Source of the DNA: Dioscorea cayenensis subsp. rotundata | Lineage: Eukaryota; Streptophyta; Magnoliopsida; Dioscoreales; Dioscoreaceae | Assembly (NCBI RefSeq): GCF_009730915.1 | Contig: NC_052487.1 | Coordinates: 1,426,001 to 1,490,000 of the forward strand | Reading direction: 5' to 3' | Length of the DNA stretch: 64,000 nt | Shown: piece after piece, positions 38,138 through 50,615 of the stretch | Layout of the letters: every line of letters starts with the position of its first letter | Position numbering within the stretch: position 1 is the first letter of the stretch | Made by a program: the position numbers and the translations under genes | The notes under the pieces: generated by a model | What the model was told of the DNA's origin: nothing | The model's input: only the letters and a program-made list of their open reading frames with translations | Database searches by the model: none

Positions 38138-38181
<44 letters not shown>

Positions 38182-38182
38182 T
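38138..38182. repeat. (TTA)n microsatellite
   Basis: About 45 bp of TTA; shorter in units B (49832 onward) and C (63555 onward). Confidence 0.9.
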
Positions 38183-38994
38183 TAATAAAAGTAACAGGTA
38201 CCACCCCATTAAAAGTTATCAAAAGATAAACATATACAATAGGTTTAATGATCACTTAAAAATTTATTAAATCGATTGTCAAGAGAATTTTCAAAAACTT
38301 AACTAACCTAATAAATACCTCTCTCATACAACTCTAAAAGAAAAAAACTCTAAAATAAAAAGATTCAGCATTTGGACTTATTTCAACAACACCATAAACA
38401 ATACTTAAATCCAGGAAATAATGATAAATTAACAATACTACAACAACACATTACACTAATGCTATAGTAATTTGACACAGTGCTTTACCCATCACTTTGT
38501 TGTCACAATGCTACTCAACCATCAGTCGCTTATCTCTCTTACCATTGAAAATTAAATTAAAAACTAAATTTTTTCCCAAACCAAACAAAAGATATTTTGC
38601 ATAAAAAAGAAAAAACCATGAGATCTTTTGTCCACCCGGAAGACAAAAACAACCCGACCACATAAACAAAAAACACATGAGAAAAAAGAACTCATGGCTG
38701 AAAACAAATCGGAGAGATTTGTGCGTCCCTTATTGAAGAAACATGAAAGTTAACGTCACCTTCCCTTTCATGTGCCACATTTCATCACCATACAAGTTTA
38801 TAGTCTCAGTTTGATCCAACCAGATATTTTCTGATGAATTCATATAGACCATTTAAATAATAACATTTATAATAATAAATTAATCCTTCTTTGAAAACAA
38901 CATAGAAAATTACTCCATATCTATAAATCTATCCATATTATAGAGTCCGCGGTTGTCAATCCTTATAGTAACAAGAGAACACATTCAAACATAT

Positions 38995-40458
38995 ATGGCC
39001 AAGTTAAGATTTCCAGTAGTGATAGGAGAAGCAGAGCTCATCTTGCCGGAGTCTCCAACTCCGGTGGAATTCAAATACTTATCAAACTTAGATGACCTTG
39101 TCTTCTTTCGCCATCACATGCCTTTCATTCATTACTATAACTCAAGGCATGAAGGTGAACTGTGTGACCCTGCAGCAGTGATCCGGAGAGCTTTGTCTAA
39201 GGCTTTGGTGCATTACTACCCACTCGCTGGCCGGCTAAGGCATGGTGAGAATGGGAAGCTTGTTGTGGATTGTTGTGCTGAAGGTGTTGTCTTCCGAGAT
39301 GTTGAAGCTGATGTGACTTTGGAGCAGTTGAAGATGGTGGCTGGAGGGCTCCGGCCACCATCCCCATATTTAAGTGAGTTCTTAGTTGATGATGTTAAGG
39401 GTGGTGCCTTTATTACTGACTCTCCATTGCTGTGCATGCAAGTAAGTGTATCATATAGTTAATATATAGCTCTTACGTTGTAATTCACAGTTACTGAGAT
39501 TTTAAATATTAATCAGGTGACAAGGTTGAAATGCGGAGGATTTGTGCTAGCATACAGAGTAAATCACTGCATATGTGATGCATATGGTGCTTTTCAATTC
39601 ATCAAATATCTCTCTGAATTGGTTCGTGAACCCAACCGGTCTAGTCCAACCCAACCACCAGTTTGGTCTCGTGAACTACTCGTCCCAAACTCCACTCCTT
39701 GTCCGTTATTCCCCCACACAGAGTACCATCTAAACATAAACTCCAAACATGACACATCCAAACTCATGAGAACACAGAAACTAACACAAACCTCAATCTT
39801 TTTAACTGGACATGATGTATTTGCACTCAAATCCAAGATCAACAAACCCAAAACCACAACCTTTGAAGTGATAACAGCGTTGCTCTGGCGTGCATGGGCA
39901 TGTTTTCTAGCCTTAGATTGTGAAACAAGGCTTGTATTCCCAATAGACACAAGAAGGAGCCACACACCTGTCCTACCTGTTGGCTATTACGGTGTGGCCT
40001 TGATCACCCCATGCACCATTATCCATGCCAAGCAGCTTGTGTCTCAGCCGTTGAGCTTTGCAGTGGGGCTGATATCAGAGTTGAAAAGCAAAGTACAAGA
40101 TCACAAAGAGTACCGGTCTTCGGCCATAGACTTCATTGAGATGAATGGAAGGTCTAGGTTCTGTAACAAGGTGGCGTTTGCTGTGTCGGATCTAAGTAAG
40201 CTGAGGTTTGATAAAGTGGACATGGGATGGGGACAATGTTTGTATGGTGGGTTTGCAAGGGCAGGTGTAGGGGATGTGCCTGGCTTGATGGTGGCACCAT
40301 TGGTGAGGTATAAAGAGAGGAGGATGGGTTGGAGGGTTTGCTTGCCATTGTCTCATTGCCTCCTCAGGCTGTGGATGTGTTTCAAAAGGAGGTGCGTCGT
40401 GAGATTGATAGCTCTTATGCCTTCACATCCTCTCTCTAGATTTGGTTACAAGTATTAA
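38995..40458 (+). CDS. BAHD acyltransferase, benzyl alcohol O-benzoyltransferase-like, frameshifted copy 1
   Basis: Acyl-CoA-dependent O-acyltransferase family, cytosolic, acylating alcohols in specialised metabolism; the substrate cannot be read from sequence. Exons 38995-39441 and 39517-40458 (intron 75 bp, CAA|GTAAGT ... CAG|GTG). The catalytic HCICD motif (H166xxxD170) and the structural DMGWG (variant of DFGWG, 384-388) are present, as are VTRLKCGGF and WSRELL of the benzoyltransferase-like clade. Compared with copy 2 it differs at two residues in exon 1 (Glu for Asp in PESPTP, Val for Ile in DDLVFF). It also lacks one A in the run at about 40310-40313. This shifts the frame after residue 415 and replaces the last 41 residues by an unrelated 47-residue tail. 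Either a recently damaged gene or an assembly homopolymer error. A Copia LTR starts 22 bp after the shifted stop. Confidence 0.82.
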
Positions 40459-40480
40459 TTCGGGAAGGCCGTGCACAGGC

Positions 40481-43359
40481 TGTTGGAGATGATGATGTTG
40501 AAGGCATTAAGCTTATTTCAAAAACAAATAAAAAAAGAGGAGAAGAATGAAGAAGTAATTCACAGTTTTTTTACTGAAGCAAAAGAAAGAAGAAATCTTA
40601 TTCTGTTTCAAAGCCTTCTCATTTTATTCCCACGTGCAACTCACATGGGCATCTAAACCGTTACATTATGCCACATCAGCACAAGTTGATATAACTTATA
40701 ACTTAATCATCAGCTTTGTACAATCAGAGAGAAGCTATATAAAGCTTTCTTTTCATTGTTACTCTTAATCATGAAATCAATGGAAACTTCTTCTCTTCTC
40801 CTTCGTCTTCTCTTTTCTCTCAATTAAGCAATTGGAGTTCTTGTGTGGATCTCTAGTTTTCCTGCAGATTTGCTTCATTGAAGGAAGCTTCAACTCAAGT
40901 AGCAAGGGTTCCAATCTTTGCAGGTCAAGAGCTTCAAGGCCAATTCAGTGAGTTGAATCTTTGTTTTTGTTCTATTCCAACATGGTATCGAGCTGGTTCA
41001 GTATTCCTCTTCGGGTTTGTGATTGATTTCATCAAGATCTTGTGCTCTTGAAGTTCTTTTCTGCCATTTCTTGAGTGGTTGTTTGAATTTCTGATTGTTG
41101 ATTGATATCATGGTCGAAGTTCTCTTGGAAGAACTTCATCACATGCTTTGTCTTTTGCAATCATCCGATAGTCCTGGAATGCTATTGGTTTCCAAGCCCT
41201 TTTGATGGCAATGGATTTGGTTCTTGTATGAGAGCCATGGAGTCAGCTTTTATCCGCCAAGAGTAAAATAGGTTTTTGTGGACTCGGTTCTTGTAAGAAA
41301 CCCGGAGCTTGATTCACTAGATTTAGAAAGTCTGGGAGAAGTGCAACAAAGATGGTGATATCTTGGATATTGAATGCATTAACAAGTGACATTTCTGAAA
41401 ATGTGGTGTATATGAAGACAGCTAGTGATGTATGTCTTGATTTGGAGGAAAGATACTGATCAATCTAATGGGCCTCAATTTTATCAAATGCAAAAAGAGT
41501 TGAGCTAGATCAGTCAAGGTTCTAATTCTATTATCACCTATTATAACGAGGTTAAGAAGATTTGTCAGTATATCTTGGCATTCCCTGCTCGAGTGAGACA
41601 ACATTTGTGGTAAAACTCGCATCCCGTAAGAAATTTCCTGCCTTTCCTCCCCGAATTAGCAAAGAGTAAACTTCTCTAACGGTAGGCAAAAGGCTTCATC
41701 AGAAGAATATGGCTTTTTACAGTAGAATAACTTTCATTCGCACTCCATCGATGAGTTGCATCAACCTCGTGTTTTTTTCCTCCAATTTCCTTTGTTCTTG
41801 CTTCCCGACCACATGTGCAAGGGCATGTGCAATAGGGTAAACCATCAAGAGATTGGATTTCTTCCCAAATCTTCTTAACCCTGTTATAATAGGTGATAAT
41901 AGAACTAGAACCTTGACTGATCTGGCTCAACTCCTTTTGCATTTGATAAAATTGAGGCCCATTAGATTGACCGTATCTTTCCTCCAAATCAAGCTCATAC
42001 ATCACTAGTCGCCTTCATATACACCACAGCTTTGTAAATGTCACTTGTTAATGCATTCAATATCCAAGATATCACCATACTGTTGCACTTCTCTTTCAAC
42101 AGTTTCAAGCCCATTAATTCTAGGACTGAAATTGAAGCCTAATATGGGAGATCTTTTATCTGATCCTACAACATACAGAAGACTAATAGGAAAACTGAAC
42201 TACTTAACAAATACTAGACCAGATTTGGCCTATTCTGTTCAACATTTAAGCCAATTCATGTCTTCACCGTGCAAAGCACACATGGAAGCAACAGTACATG
42301 TATTACAATATTTGAAGTCCAAACCTGATCAAGGTATTTTGATGAATTCTACTTCTTCTACTCAGCTTCAAGCCTTTTGTGACTCTGATTGGGCATCTTG
42401 TCCTCAAACAAGACACCTAGTGAGTGGGTTTTTTGTTATGTTGGGAGATTCACCCATATCCTGGAAATCCAAAAAGTAAACAACTATAGCACTCTCTTCA
42501 GCAGAAGCTGAATATAGATCAATGAGAAGAGTCTGTGCAGAACTCTCTTGGCTCACAAGATTACTCAATGAAATTGACTGTATCTTCCATTGCTCTAGTT
42601 CCTTTGAAATGCGACAGTCAAGCTGCAATCCACATAGCTAAAAACCCAGTATATCATGAAAGAACTAAACATATTGAATTGGATTGCCATTTTGTTCGTG
42701 AGTAATTACGGGCAGGTTTAATATCTTTGCATTATGTTCCAAGTTAGCAACAGTTAGCAGATATATTTACCAAAGCTTTGTCTGGCCCTCATCATCACAA
42801 AATTTTGTCCAAGTTGGGAGTGTCTTAAATTAACAAACCCTCCAACTTGAGGGGGGTTGTTGGAGATGATGATGTTGAAGACATTAAGCTTATTTCAAAA
42901 CAAATAAAAAGAGGAGAAGAATGAAGAAGTAATTCACGCTTTTTCATCAAGTAAAGAAAGAAGAGATCTTGTTCTGCTTTGAAAGCCTTCTCATTTCATT
43001 CCCACGTGCAACTCACATGGGCATCTAAACCGCTACATTATGCCACATCAAGACAAGTTGTTATAATCGAATCATCGACTTTTGTACAATCGTGAGAGAA
43101 GCTATATAAAGCTCTCTTTTCATTGTTACTCTTAATCATGAAATCAATGGAAACTTCTTCTCTTCTCCTTCATCTCCTTCGTCTCTCTTTTTCTCTCAAT
43201 TAAGCAATTGGAGTTCTTGTGTGGATCTCTAGTTTTCCTGCAGATTTGTTTCATTGAAGGAAGCTTCAACTCAAGTAGCAAGGGTTCCAATCTCTGCAGT
43301 CAAGAGCTTCAAGGCCAATTCGATGAGTTGAATCTTTGTTTTTTTGTTCTATTCCAACA
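40481..43359 (+). mobile_element. Non-autonomous Copia LTR retrotransposon, unit A copy
   Basis: LTRs at 40481-40982 and 42858-43359 (TGTTGGAGATGATG...TTCCAACA; TATATAAAG promoter box inside). The primer-binding site right after the 5' LTR reads TGGTATCGAGC, a damaged form of the initiator-Met tRNA complement TGGTATCAGAGC seen in unit B. The polypurine tract TTGAGGGGGG lies just before the 3' LTR. The interior holds a gag start, an inverted gag fragment and an RT/RNase H tail. CAGGC at 40476-40480 is the left target-site duplication; the right one reads CAGAG. Same site as the unit B copy, so the insertion predates the duplication. Confidence 0.9.
41336..42093. repeat. Inverted repeat of gag sequence (hairpin arms), unit A copy
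   Basis: Arm 1 at 41336-41563 (forward gag) is the reverse complement of arm 2 at 41867-42093, separated by about 300 bp. Mismatches and small indels are more numerous than in the unit B copy. Confidence 0.8.
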
Positions 43360-44824
43360 CAGAGTGGAGCAAGTTCAGTAAACATATGTTTTTTCATCTT
43401 CTATGGATATGAAGTTCAATCTCGGATCTTTTTAAAATGAATACTTTAAGAGAACCTGTATCAATAAACTATGAGATTAGTGAAAACTGAGGAAGGTAAC
43501 TAGGCTCATAATATTTATTTATTTTAAGTTTGTGATGTTTTTAAGCTGTGAAGCTTATTTGAACCAAATATATGTGTTTTTTTAAAATGATATTAAAGCT
43601 ATTAGAAAAAAAATATATAATTGGAGGTGTCATGCCATTTTGTGATGTTTTTCATTATAAATTGAGTTGCACTCTTTTTCACTCATACTCATGGTTAAGA
43701 CCATCTCCTCTCATTTGGTTAAACTTCTGATGTTCTTGTGGTTAATGTATGAGAAACAAAAACTAAAAATGGTTGGAAACTCAACAAGTAAATTGAAAAC
43801 TAATTAGGTTTAAATTAATCAATGATATTATTATTTAACTTGGGATTAAAATACAATGATATTTAAAAAAAATATATTTTTTTCCTCAACCGGGGCTCAT
43901 ATTATTATTTATTATTTTTTTATTTTTCTACGGTTCTAGTTGTTTACTAGATTTCATTAATGTGCTCCACCCGATTTTTTATCATTTTAATTTTTTATAT
44001 CTTTCATTATTTTTTTTTTTGTTGACAATTCATTGATTAGAATAATCAATCTCATAACTCACAAGATGTCTTAGCCATGGATGGAGATCGCTAGAAGCTA
44101 TTCTTATTTCTGGTTGCTAAATGAATTATTACAACCACCTCGGATGACTATTGGTATATATGTAGCAATCTAGAAAATTAAGTTGAGTGAGATCTGCCTC
44201 TTTGTTTTAATTACATGAGGGAGCAATAGTTGCAACTTGCAAATGTTAGGGATAGGGCTTAAAGTTGAATTAATTTCAAATTGGGTTTCATTTGATAATA
44301 AAATGAATACAACGTGATAAAATTTTATTGAGAATAAAATGAAAAATATAAAATGCCAATCACCATTTATGCGTGCTTTGGATGAGTTAGGAATTCATTA
44401 CCTTTGTTGATACATGGAATATTTGTTTTATGTAAAATTAAGCAAACACTGAAAACAATATTTAAGACTTGTGACTGAATTCTTGTATACTAACTGGTAT
44501 ATGATAAGACACTGATTCTTAACTGCAAGTTTGATTTGAAATTCATCTAACCATTTGTAACAAATGATGTGTAATATTTTCTATTATCTGTTAGTATATT
44601 TAAGATGTGATTGAATTTTTGTATACTAATTGGCGTGTGATAAGACACTAATTCTTTTGCTTTTATATACTTGTCTTACCTGTTCATAATTGTCAAAATT
44701 ATGACTAGTTAATCCAATAACCAAGAAAAGGAATTCTTTCTAGCGTGATATTAGCAGTGGTTTTGAAAGGAAAAAAAAAAATTGAATTCTTACCTTTGAA
44801 GTTTGAAACTCATGATTCTTATCA
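43360..44824. other. Unit A non-coding stretch downstream of the Copia element
   Basis: Probably the original 3' flank of the BAHD gene before insertion of the element. AT-rich, no gene recognised, nearly identical to 54957-56587 in unit B apart from a 168-bp insertion there. Confidence 0.5.
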
Positions 44825-45186
44825 ATGGATGCAATTTGGAGCCAATCCTTCAGGAAGGGAAGCTAATTCGGCAGGTCAACACTTTGATCGTTGCTCATCA
44901 TGATTACAATCTCAATCAGGCATTCCTCTTGTCTCTTGATATTCTCTTTCTTTTTTTTTTTGGCTTCAAATTAATCATATCATGTTAATTTATGTGGTCA
45001 ATCTTGTTTTAGGCTGCGAGCGTGGTGGCTTCGGCTACAATGACACTGATGCCCCTCCAAACAGGCTACTTCAACTCGTTGCAAAGGTTTGATTTTTGTT
45101 TTTGTTTTGATTATCTGTTGTTTCAATCTGTTCTTTAGTTGTTGGAAATTGAGTTGTTAACTGGGTCTTTCAGTCGAGAGAGATGA
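44825..45186 (+). pseudogene. Unidentified short gene fragment with a relic splice structure, unit A copy
   Basis: In the unit B copy the frame starts MDANLEPILQEGKLIRQV and reaches HHDYNLNQ. An acceptor TTTTAG lies before AASVVASATMTLMPLQ (45013-45086). A further GT...CAG intron then leads to a few residues and a stop. The first donor would be CAG|GCATTC, a GC site. Unit A lacks one A near 44831, which breaks the frame. I do not recognise the protein; it may be a captured or decayed gene end. Confidence 0.3.
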
Positions 45187-46719
45187 AGTCGCAAAGGGAA
45201 CACCAGTTTCTGAACTCTCTAATTTTGCTAGAGCTGTTCCTGCAAGCCAGCCCAATGCCCCTTTTTACCAATGTCATAGATTTCAGGTGTGAAAAATTCT
45301 AAGAAAATTAGTTAATGAAGATTATCCATTTGTTGTAGCACATAAGGCAGGTGTGAAGCTCCATCCATTGAAAACCTATTCAAGTTTTAATATTATCATC
45401 TTCCTTATAATTTTTCTTAATAAGTAACATGTGATTATTTCCAATGATAATCATATTAGGAGGAAAGCAAACTATTATTGTATAATTAAATATCCTAAAA
45501 AATTATCTTAAATAAAAAAAATTCTATATTTTCAAGATTATCTGGGTTGTTTGTATGACAAAAATCTTGACTATTAAAGTGGGATAGCCGGGAAGTTGAA
45601 TATATATTCAAAATATGCTATTAATGTAAAAGCGTTAGGATAATGAATAGTCTACTATTTATGTAGTACTAAAACAAAATACCCATGTTATGGTCATGGA
45701 ATCATTGCATCCCTTCATTAATTTGGCTAAACTTCATTTGATTAGCTAAGGTTAAAATTTTGTAATTTTATACAAGCCAATAAAATTTTTAATGTTGAGT
45801 GAACAAGTGACTTCGAAAATGCAAATATTATTTGTGTTTAAAACCTCAATTGTTGAGGGAACAATAGAAAAATCAAATTGAGAAATTTTTATTTCTGCCA
45901 AAATTTATTATTTTAAAGTCAACCAAATGGAAAAAAAAATTTGACAATTTTCATGCAATTTATCGAGATTAAAGAAAGGTATATTGCAGAGAAGAGAGGT
46001 ATTGGAAGCGAGAGCAAGGTGTAACCCGCAAATAAAGATATTTGGGAAGATAGCACCAAGGAATAGCTCAATCAAAATATCCCAAGTTGCTCTATTATTT
46101 ATCAAATATCACTCAAAAAACAGAAGTAGAGGTGCCTATAGATCTATCAAAGGGACAGGCTTATACCCATACAAGCCTAAAGGCCCACTCAAAAAATAGA
46201 AGGATTTGGACAATGACATTAAGCCCTGTTTTCATAACTTGTACAAACAAAAACACACTTTGTTTAAAAGAATGGGCCAAGCCTAGCTTATAATGTTTTA
46301 GGACTAGGTCGGCCGAATTATTTAAAATAAATAAATATGTTATTTATAATTATTTAAAATAAAGTTAAACAATTTATTTGTCTGTTTTAATTTAAACTTG
46401 TAAAATTTAGTACAATTAATTTTTTTTATCAAAACTCCAATTTAATTTGTTATTGAATTTATATTTTAAATAGTCTAAACTTTATTTTTAAATAAATTTT
46501 AATAATTATTTTATTAAAAAGATTAAATATCAAAGGATTTGCGTGGGAAAATATTTTGAGTGGGTACTATAATATGGTCATTTTTTAATTTGAGCATCGA
46601 ACTTCAATTTGTATAATTTTGGTCACTCAATTTTAATTTGTCTTCACCGGGAGAGTACCGAAGGGATTTCAGGGAGAATTTAATTGTATTTAAGCTTGAT
46701 TTACTATGTTAATACCAAT
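45187..46719. other. Unit A shared non-coding block
   Basis: 45290-46530 is the block also found at 34047-35305 and 57055-58300. It contains AAGAAGTAGAGGTGCCTATAG-like sequence and AGGCCCACTC but no supportable gene. Confidence 0.6.
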
Positions 46720-46727
46720 TCATTGCA

Positions 46728-47810
46728 TAGGGATGTCAACAGGGTGGGGATTCACAGGGGGGCACATTCCCCGGCCCCGGCCCTGATTTTCCACTCCCAT
46801 CCTCGACCCAGGCCCCGAACCCGAAAACATGAATATTTTTTCCCCGTCCCCGTCCCCGTGGGGATTTTTTGGTTTGGGGATTCCCCGCCCCGATTAATAA
46901 ATTAAAATATTATTATTATTTAATATAAATTTTATATTATATTATAAATTTTCCATAACTCAATGAAAATTCAACAACGCTACTTGACAATTTTTATTAT
47001 TATGAGAGTGACAATTTTGATTTTGATCTTTTTAAGACAATTTTTTTAAAAAAAATTATTATTTAAATATAAAATATTATTTTAAATTATAATTATTATT
47101 GTTAATTATTAAAACTTATTTTAAATTATTTTATTAATATTTTAAATATTATTATTATGAGAGTGAAAATAATTTTAAATAATATATTTGGTTTAATGGG
47201 AGATAGTAACCCTGGCATCGGGGTTACTATCAATCGCTCCAACTATATAATTAAATAATATATTTTTTTAATGGGAGATATAACGCCGGCATTGGGGTTA
47301 CTAACCCCAATATAACCACGATGCCAAGATTATTAACCTCTCCCACTATATATTTTTTTATTTCTTATTTAATTTTTTATATTAAAATTAATAAAATAAT
47401 TAAATAATAATGGGAGATAGTAACCGATGGCGGGGTTATCAACCTCTCCCACTATTTTTTTATTTCTTATTATTTAAATTATTATATTAAAATTAATTAA
47501 ATGATTAAATAATATGAAAGTGAAAATTATTTTAAATTATTTTATTAATTTTTTTAGTTGTCGTTTTTTTATTTTATTATCTTTGCTATAATGCCCTAGC
47601 GATGAAATAAATTTAAATAGACATTAGTTTTAGTTTTTATTAGTTTTATTATTGATGGAGGATATTCCCCGACCCCGGCCACGACCCCGACGGGCTCCGG
47701 GCCCGGACCCGAACCCGGCCCCAATCCCCAAAAAAATTCCCCGACCCCGGCCCCCACGGGGCGGGGAGATTCGGATTCCCAGTCGAGGCCGGGGCGTATT
47801 GACATCCCTA
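46728..47810. mobile_element. hAT-like non-autonomous element with GC-rich ends, unit A copy
   Basis: Inverted ends TAGGGATGTCAA and TTGACATCCCTA enclose about 1.08 kb. TCATTGCA (8 bp) occurs at 46720-46727 and again at 47813-47820, as expected for hAT insertion (two extra bases at the right). About 150 bp at each end is very rich in CCCCG/CCCGACCC; the centre is AT-rich with three self-complementary cassettes. No transposase. The Arg/Pro open frames here are composition artefacts. Confidence 0.7.
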
Positions 47811-48960
47811 TATCATTGCACCATCTTAATTCACGGACATGACATGGCATAAAAGAAGGCCACATGGTCACTCTTCTTAACACAGTACATATCTTGTCAA
47901 CCCGACAAACTAATCAATAAGAATGACCATATATGTGGTTCTCCTTGATGTGAGACATATCTATGTATGTAGATGACTCGTGAACTGGTGTTGGCATGGC
48001 AAATTTGGCATATATGCCATCAAATTCTCTCTAGAATCAATTTTGTAACTTCTAGATGAACACAAATTAAACATGAGTAACTAAAATTATACGATTGAAG
48101 TTCAATATTCAAAATAAAAAATAATTATAGTACGATTCCACCCAAAATTTTTTTTCACAACTTGGGCACTCTTTGTCTTTGGTCACATGTTAAAAAATTG
48201 TGTGTATTTTGGACAAAAGCATAAACATAAATTATTGGGCGCGCAGGACAAGGCCCAGCAAGGCAAGATCTCAATTCTCAAAGCATGTATAAGGCATATA
48301 AAATTCTAGAAGACACAAAAAAAAAACCAAGATTTTTACTATAGAGAGAGGTTGAGGAAGATCCTGCCATAGTAGATGAATTGGATCACATATTACTAGC
48401 AAGTAGCAGCATTCTTCATTTTAACTAATTTTTTAACTGTCACTTGCTTTAATGGTATGTAATTGAAATGTTGAGGATCAAATATTCCTAATGCACTATT
48501 TGTGAGACTTACAAATTTTTCCTAATCTTTTGGTCCAATATCTGGTCGGCCTAAAAACGTACAAGTGGATTTTATTAAACGCTCATACTATATTAAAGGG
48601 GAAACTAATAAGATTAACATTCAATATGTTGGAAGAGTAGCTAAAACTGAAGATATAAATGGTGGGTTGATAACCAAATGAAAAAGAAATTGTCTTTTAT
48701 ATTAAACCAAACCGCTTTGTTTTTGAATTTGTCTTTAAAAATAATGCAGCTAAAAAATAGGAACATATAAGTAAACAAGAAAATATGTATGAGCTGAATT
48801 CAACAAACTTCTGAAATATGTATATATATATATGTGTGTGCATGTGTTGATCCTTTTTCCTCTGCAATGCATGTGATTTGTTCTATATCAAGATCCTCCA
48901 TCAACTCTTATAGTTCCATAACATGTACCGGAGTGTTTGATAATAATATCAAAACACATA

Positions 48961-49789
48961 GGTTGTGTTTGGTTCGCAGAATGAAAATAGGATGAGCATG
49001 AGATGAAAGCAGAAATGACATTGTGTGAATATAAATGGAAATGAAAATTATTTTTGATTGGATAAATATTTATTAGAAATGGAAAAAAAGAGGGGAGTAT
49101 GAAAAAATTACTTTTATACCCATGATACGCATAAATCTAATTACATATAATTTATGATATATAAAATTTTTATTTAGAAAATATTTTAAATGTTATTATT
49201 AAAATAATTATGATAATTAAATATTCAAATTAAATATCTCATTTTAATTATTTTTAGTTTTAATTATTTTCATTATTGATTTAAATAAGTTATTTTTATA
49301 TAATTAAATCTCAATAAGAGAAAGTGTTACCACACTTTAATTATTATAATTAGTAATTTTAATCAATAATTTTTATTTAACTAAATATATAGAGGCAAAA
49401 GTGTAATTTTAATTATTTTACTTAATTAAATATTTTTTATGGGTAAAAATTTCATTTTTACTTTTATTATTGTAATTATATATACTATTTTTATTTTAAT
49501 TATTATTTAATTTAATCATTATAATTAATTATTTAATTTTATAAATTTTATTTAATTAAATATTCAATGGGCAAATATGTCATTTCAAAAGCAATATTAT
49601 TCATTCCTCCCTAAACAGTATCATTCCCCTCAATTTTTTAGCAGAAAAAAAAATTCCTTTACATTATCATTATTTATTTCTTACCAATTTCATTCTCATT
49701 GTAAAAGTTGTGCAATGAAACTTGGGTATATATAAATTACTATTGATAATGATTCCTATTCTATTTATTATTTTCATTCAAACACAATC
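48961..49789. mobile_element. MITE-like element, unit B copy
   Basis: Starts GGTTGTGTTTGGTTCGC and ends CATTCAAACACAATC; homologous to 37265-38097 and 62700-63513. Confidence 0.5.
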
Positions 49790-50615
49790 TTAGTTATATT
49801 AGATCACTTATATTCAATAAAGACTTCTGTTGTTATTATTATTATTATTATTATTTAAATAAAGGTAACAGGTACCACCCCATTAAATGTTATCAAAAGA
49901 TAAACATGTACAATGGTTTAATGATTACTTAAAAATTTATTAACCCGAGAGAATTTTCAAAAACTTAACTAACCTAATAAATACCTGTCATACAACTCTA
50001 AAAAAAAAAATTCAGCATTTGGACTTATTTCAACAACACTATAAACAATACTTAAATCCATGAAATAATGATAAATTAACAATACTACAACAACACATTA
50101 CACAATGCTATGTGCTTTACCCATCACTTTATTGTCACAATGCCACTCAACCATCAGTCGCTTGTCTCTGTTACTATTGAAAATTAAATTAAAAAAAAAA
50201 TAAATTTTTTCCTAAACCAAACAAAAGATCTTTTACATAAAAACCCAAAAACGATGAGATCTTTTTCTCGGCCAGAACCACAAAAACAAAAAACACATGA
50301 GAAAAAAGAACTCATGGCTGAAAACCAAATCGGAAAGACATGAACGTCTCTTGCATTGAAGAAACATGAAAGTTACGTCAATGATGCTTATGTCACCTGC
50401 CCTTTCACGTGCCACATTTCATCACCATACACGTTATTGGCTAAGCTTGATCCAACCAGATACTCTCTGATGAATTCATGTAGACCAATTAAATAATAAT
50501 AATTATAATAATAAATTAATCCTTCTTTCAAAACAACATAGAAAATGACGTTATATCTATCCATAGTCCGAGGTTGTCAATCCCTAAAGTAACAAGAGAA
50601 CACATTCAAACATAT

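Larger units (their letters stand above)
36471..48156 (+). repeat. Segmental tandem repeat, unit A (about 11.7 kb)
   Basis: Begins CAACTTGGGCACTCTTT, repeated at 48157 (unit B) and 61811 (unit C). Order in the unit: 5' flank with a MITE-like element, BAHD gene, Copia element, short gene fragment, a shared 1.25-kb block, hAT-like element. The first part (36471 to about 38940) differs clearly from B and C; from 38940 onward A and B are nearly identical. Confidence 0.9.

Noticed and set aside
38953..38994. Upstream start for BAHD copy 1 (and 50574-50615 for copy 2)
   Set aside because: The codon is TTG; the first ATG (38995, 50616) gives the normal N-terminus.
47596..47883. Pro/Arg/Gly-rich frames on both strands
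   Set aside because: Produced by the CCCCGACCC-rich end of the hAT-like element; same at 61223-61535.
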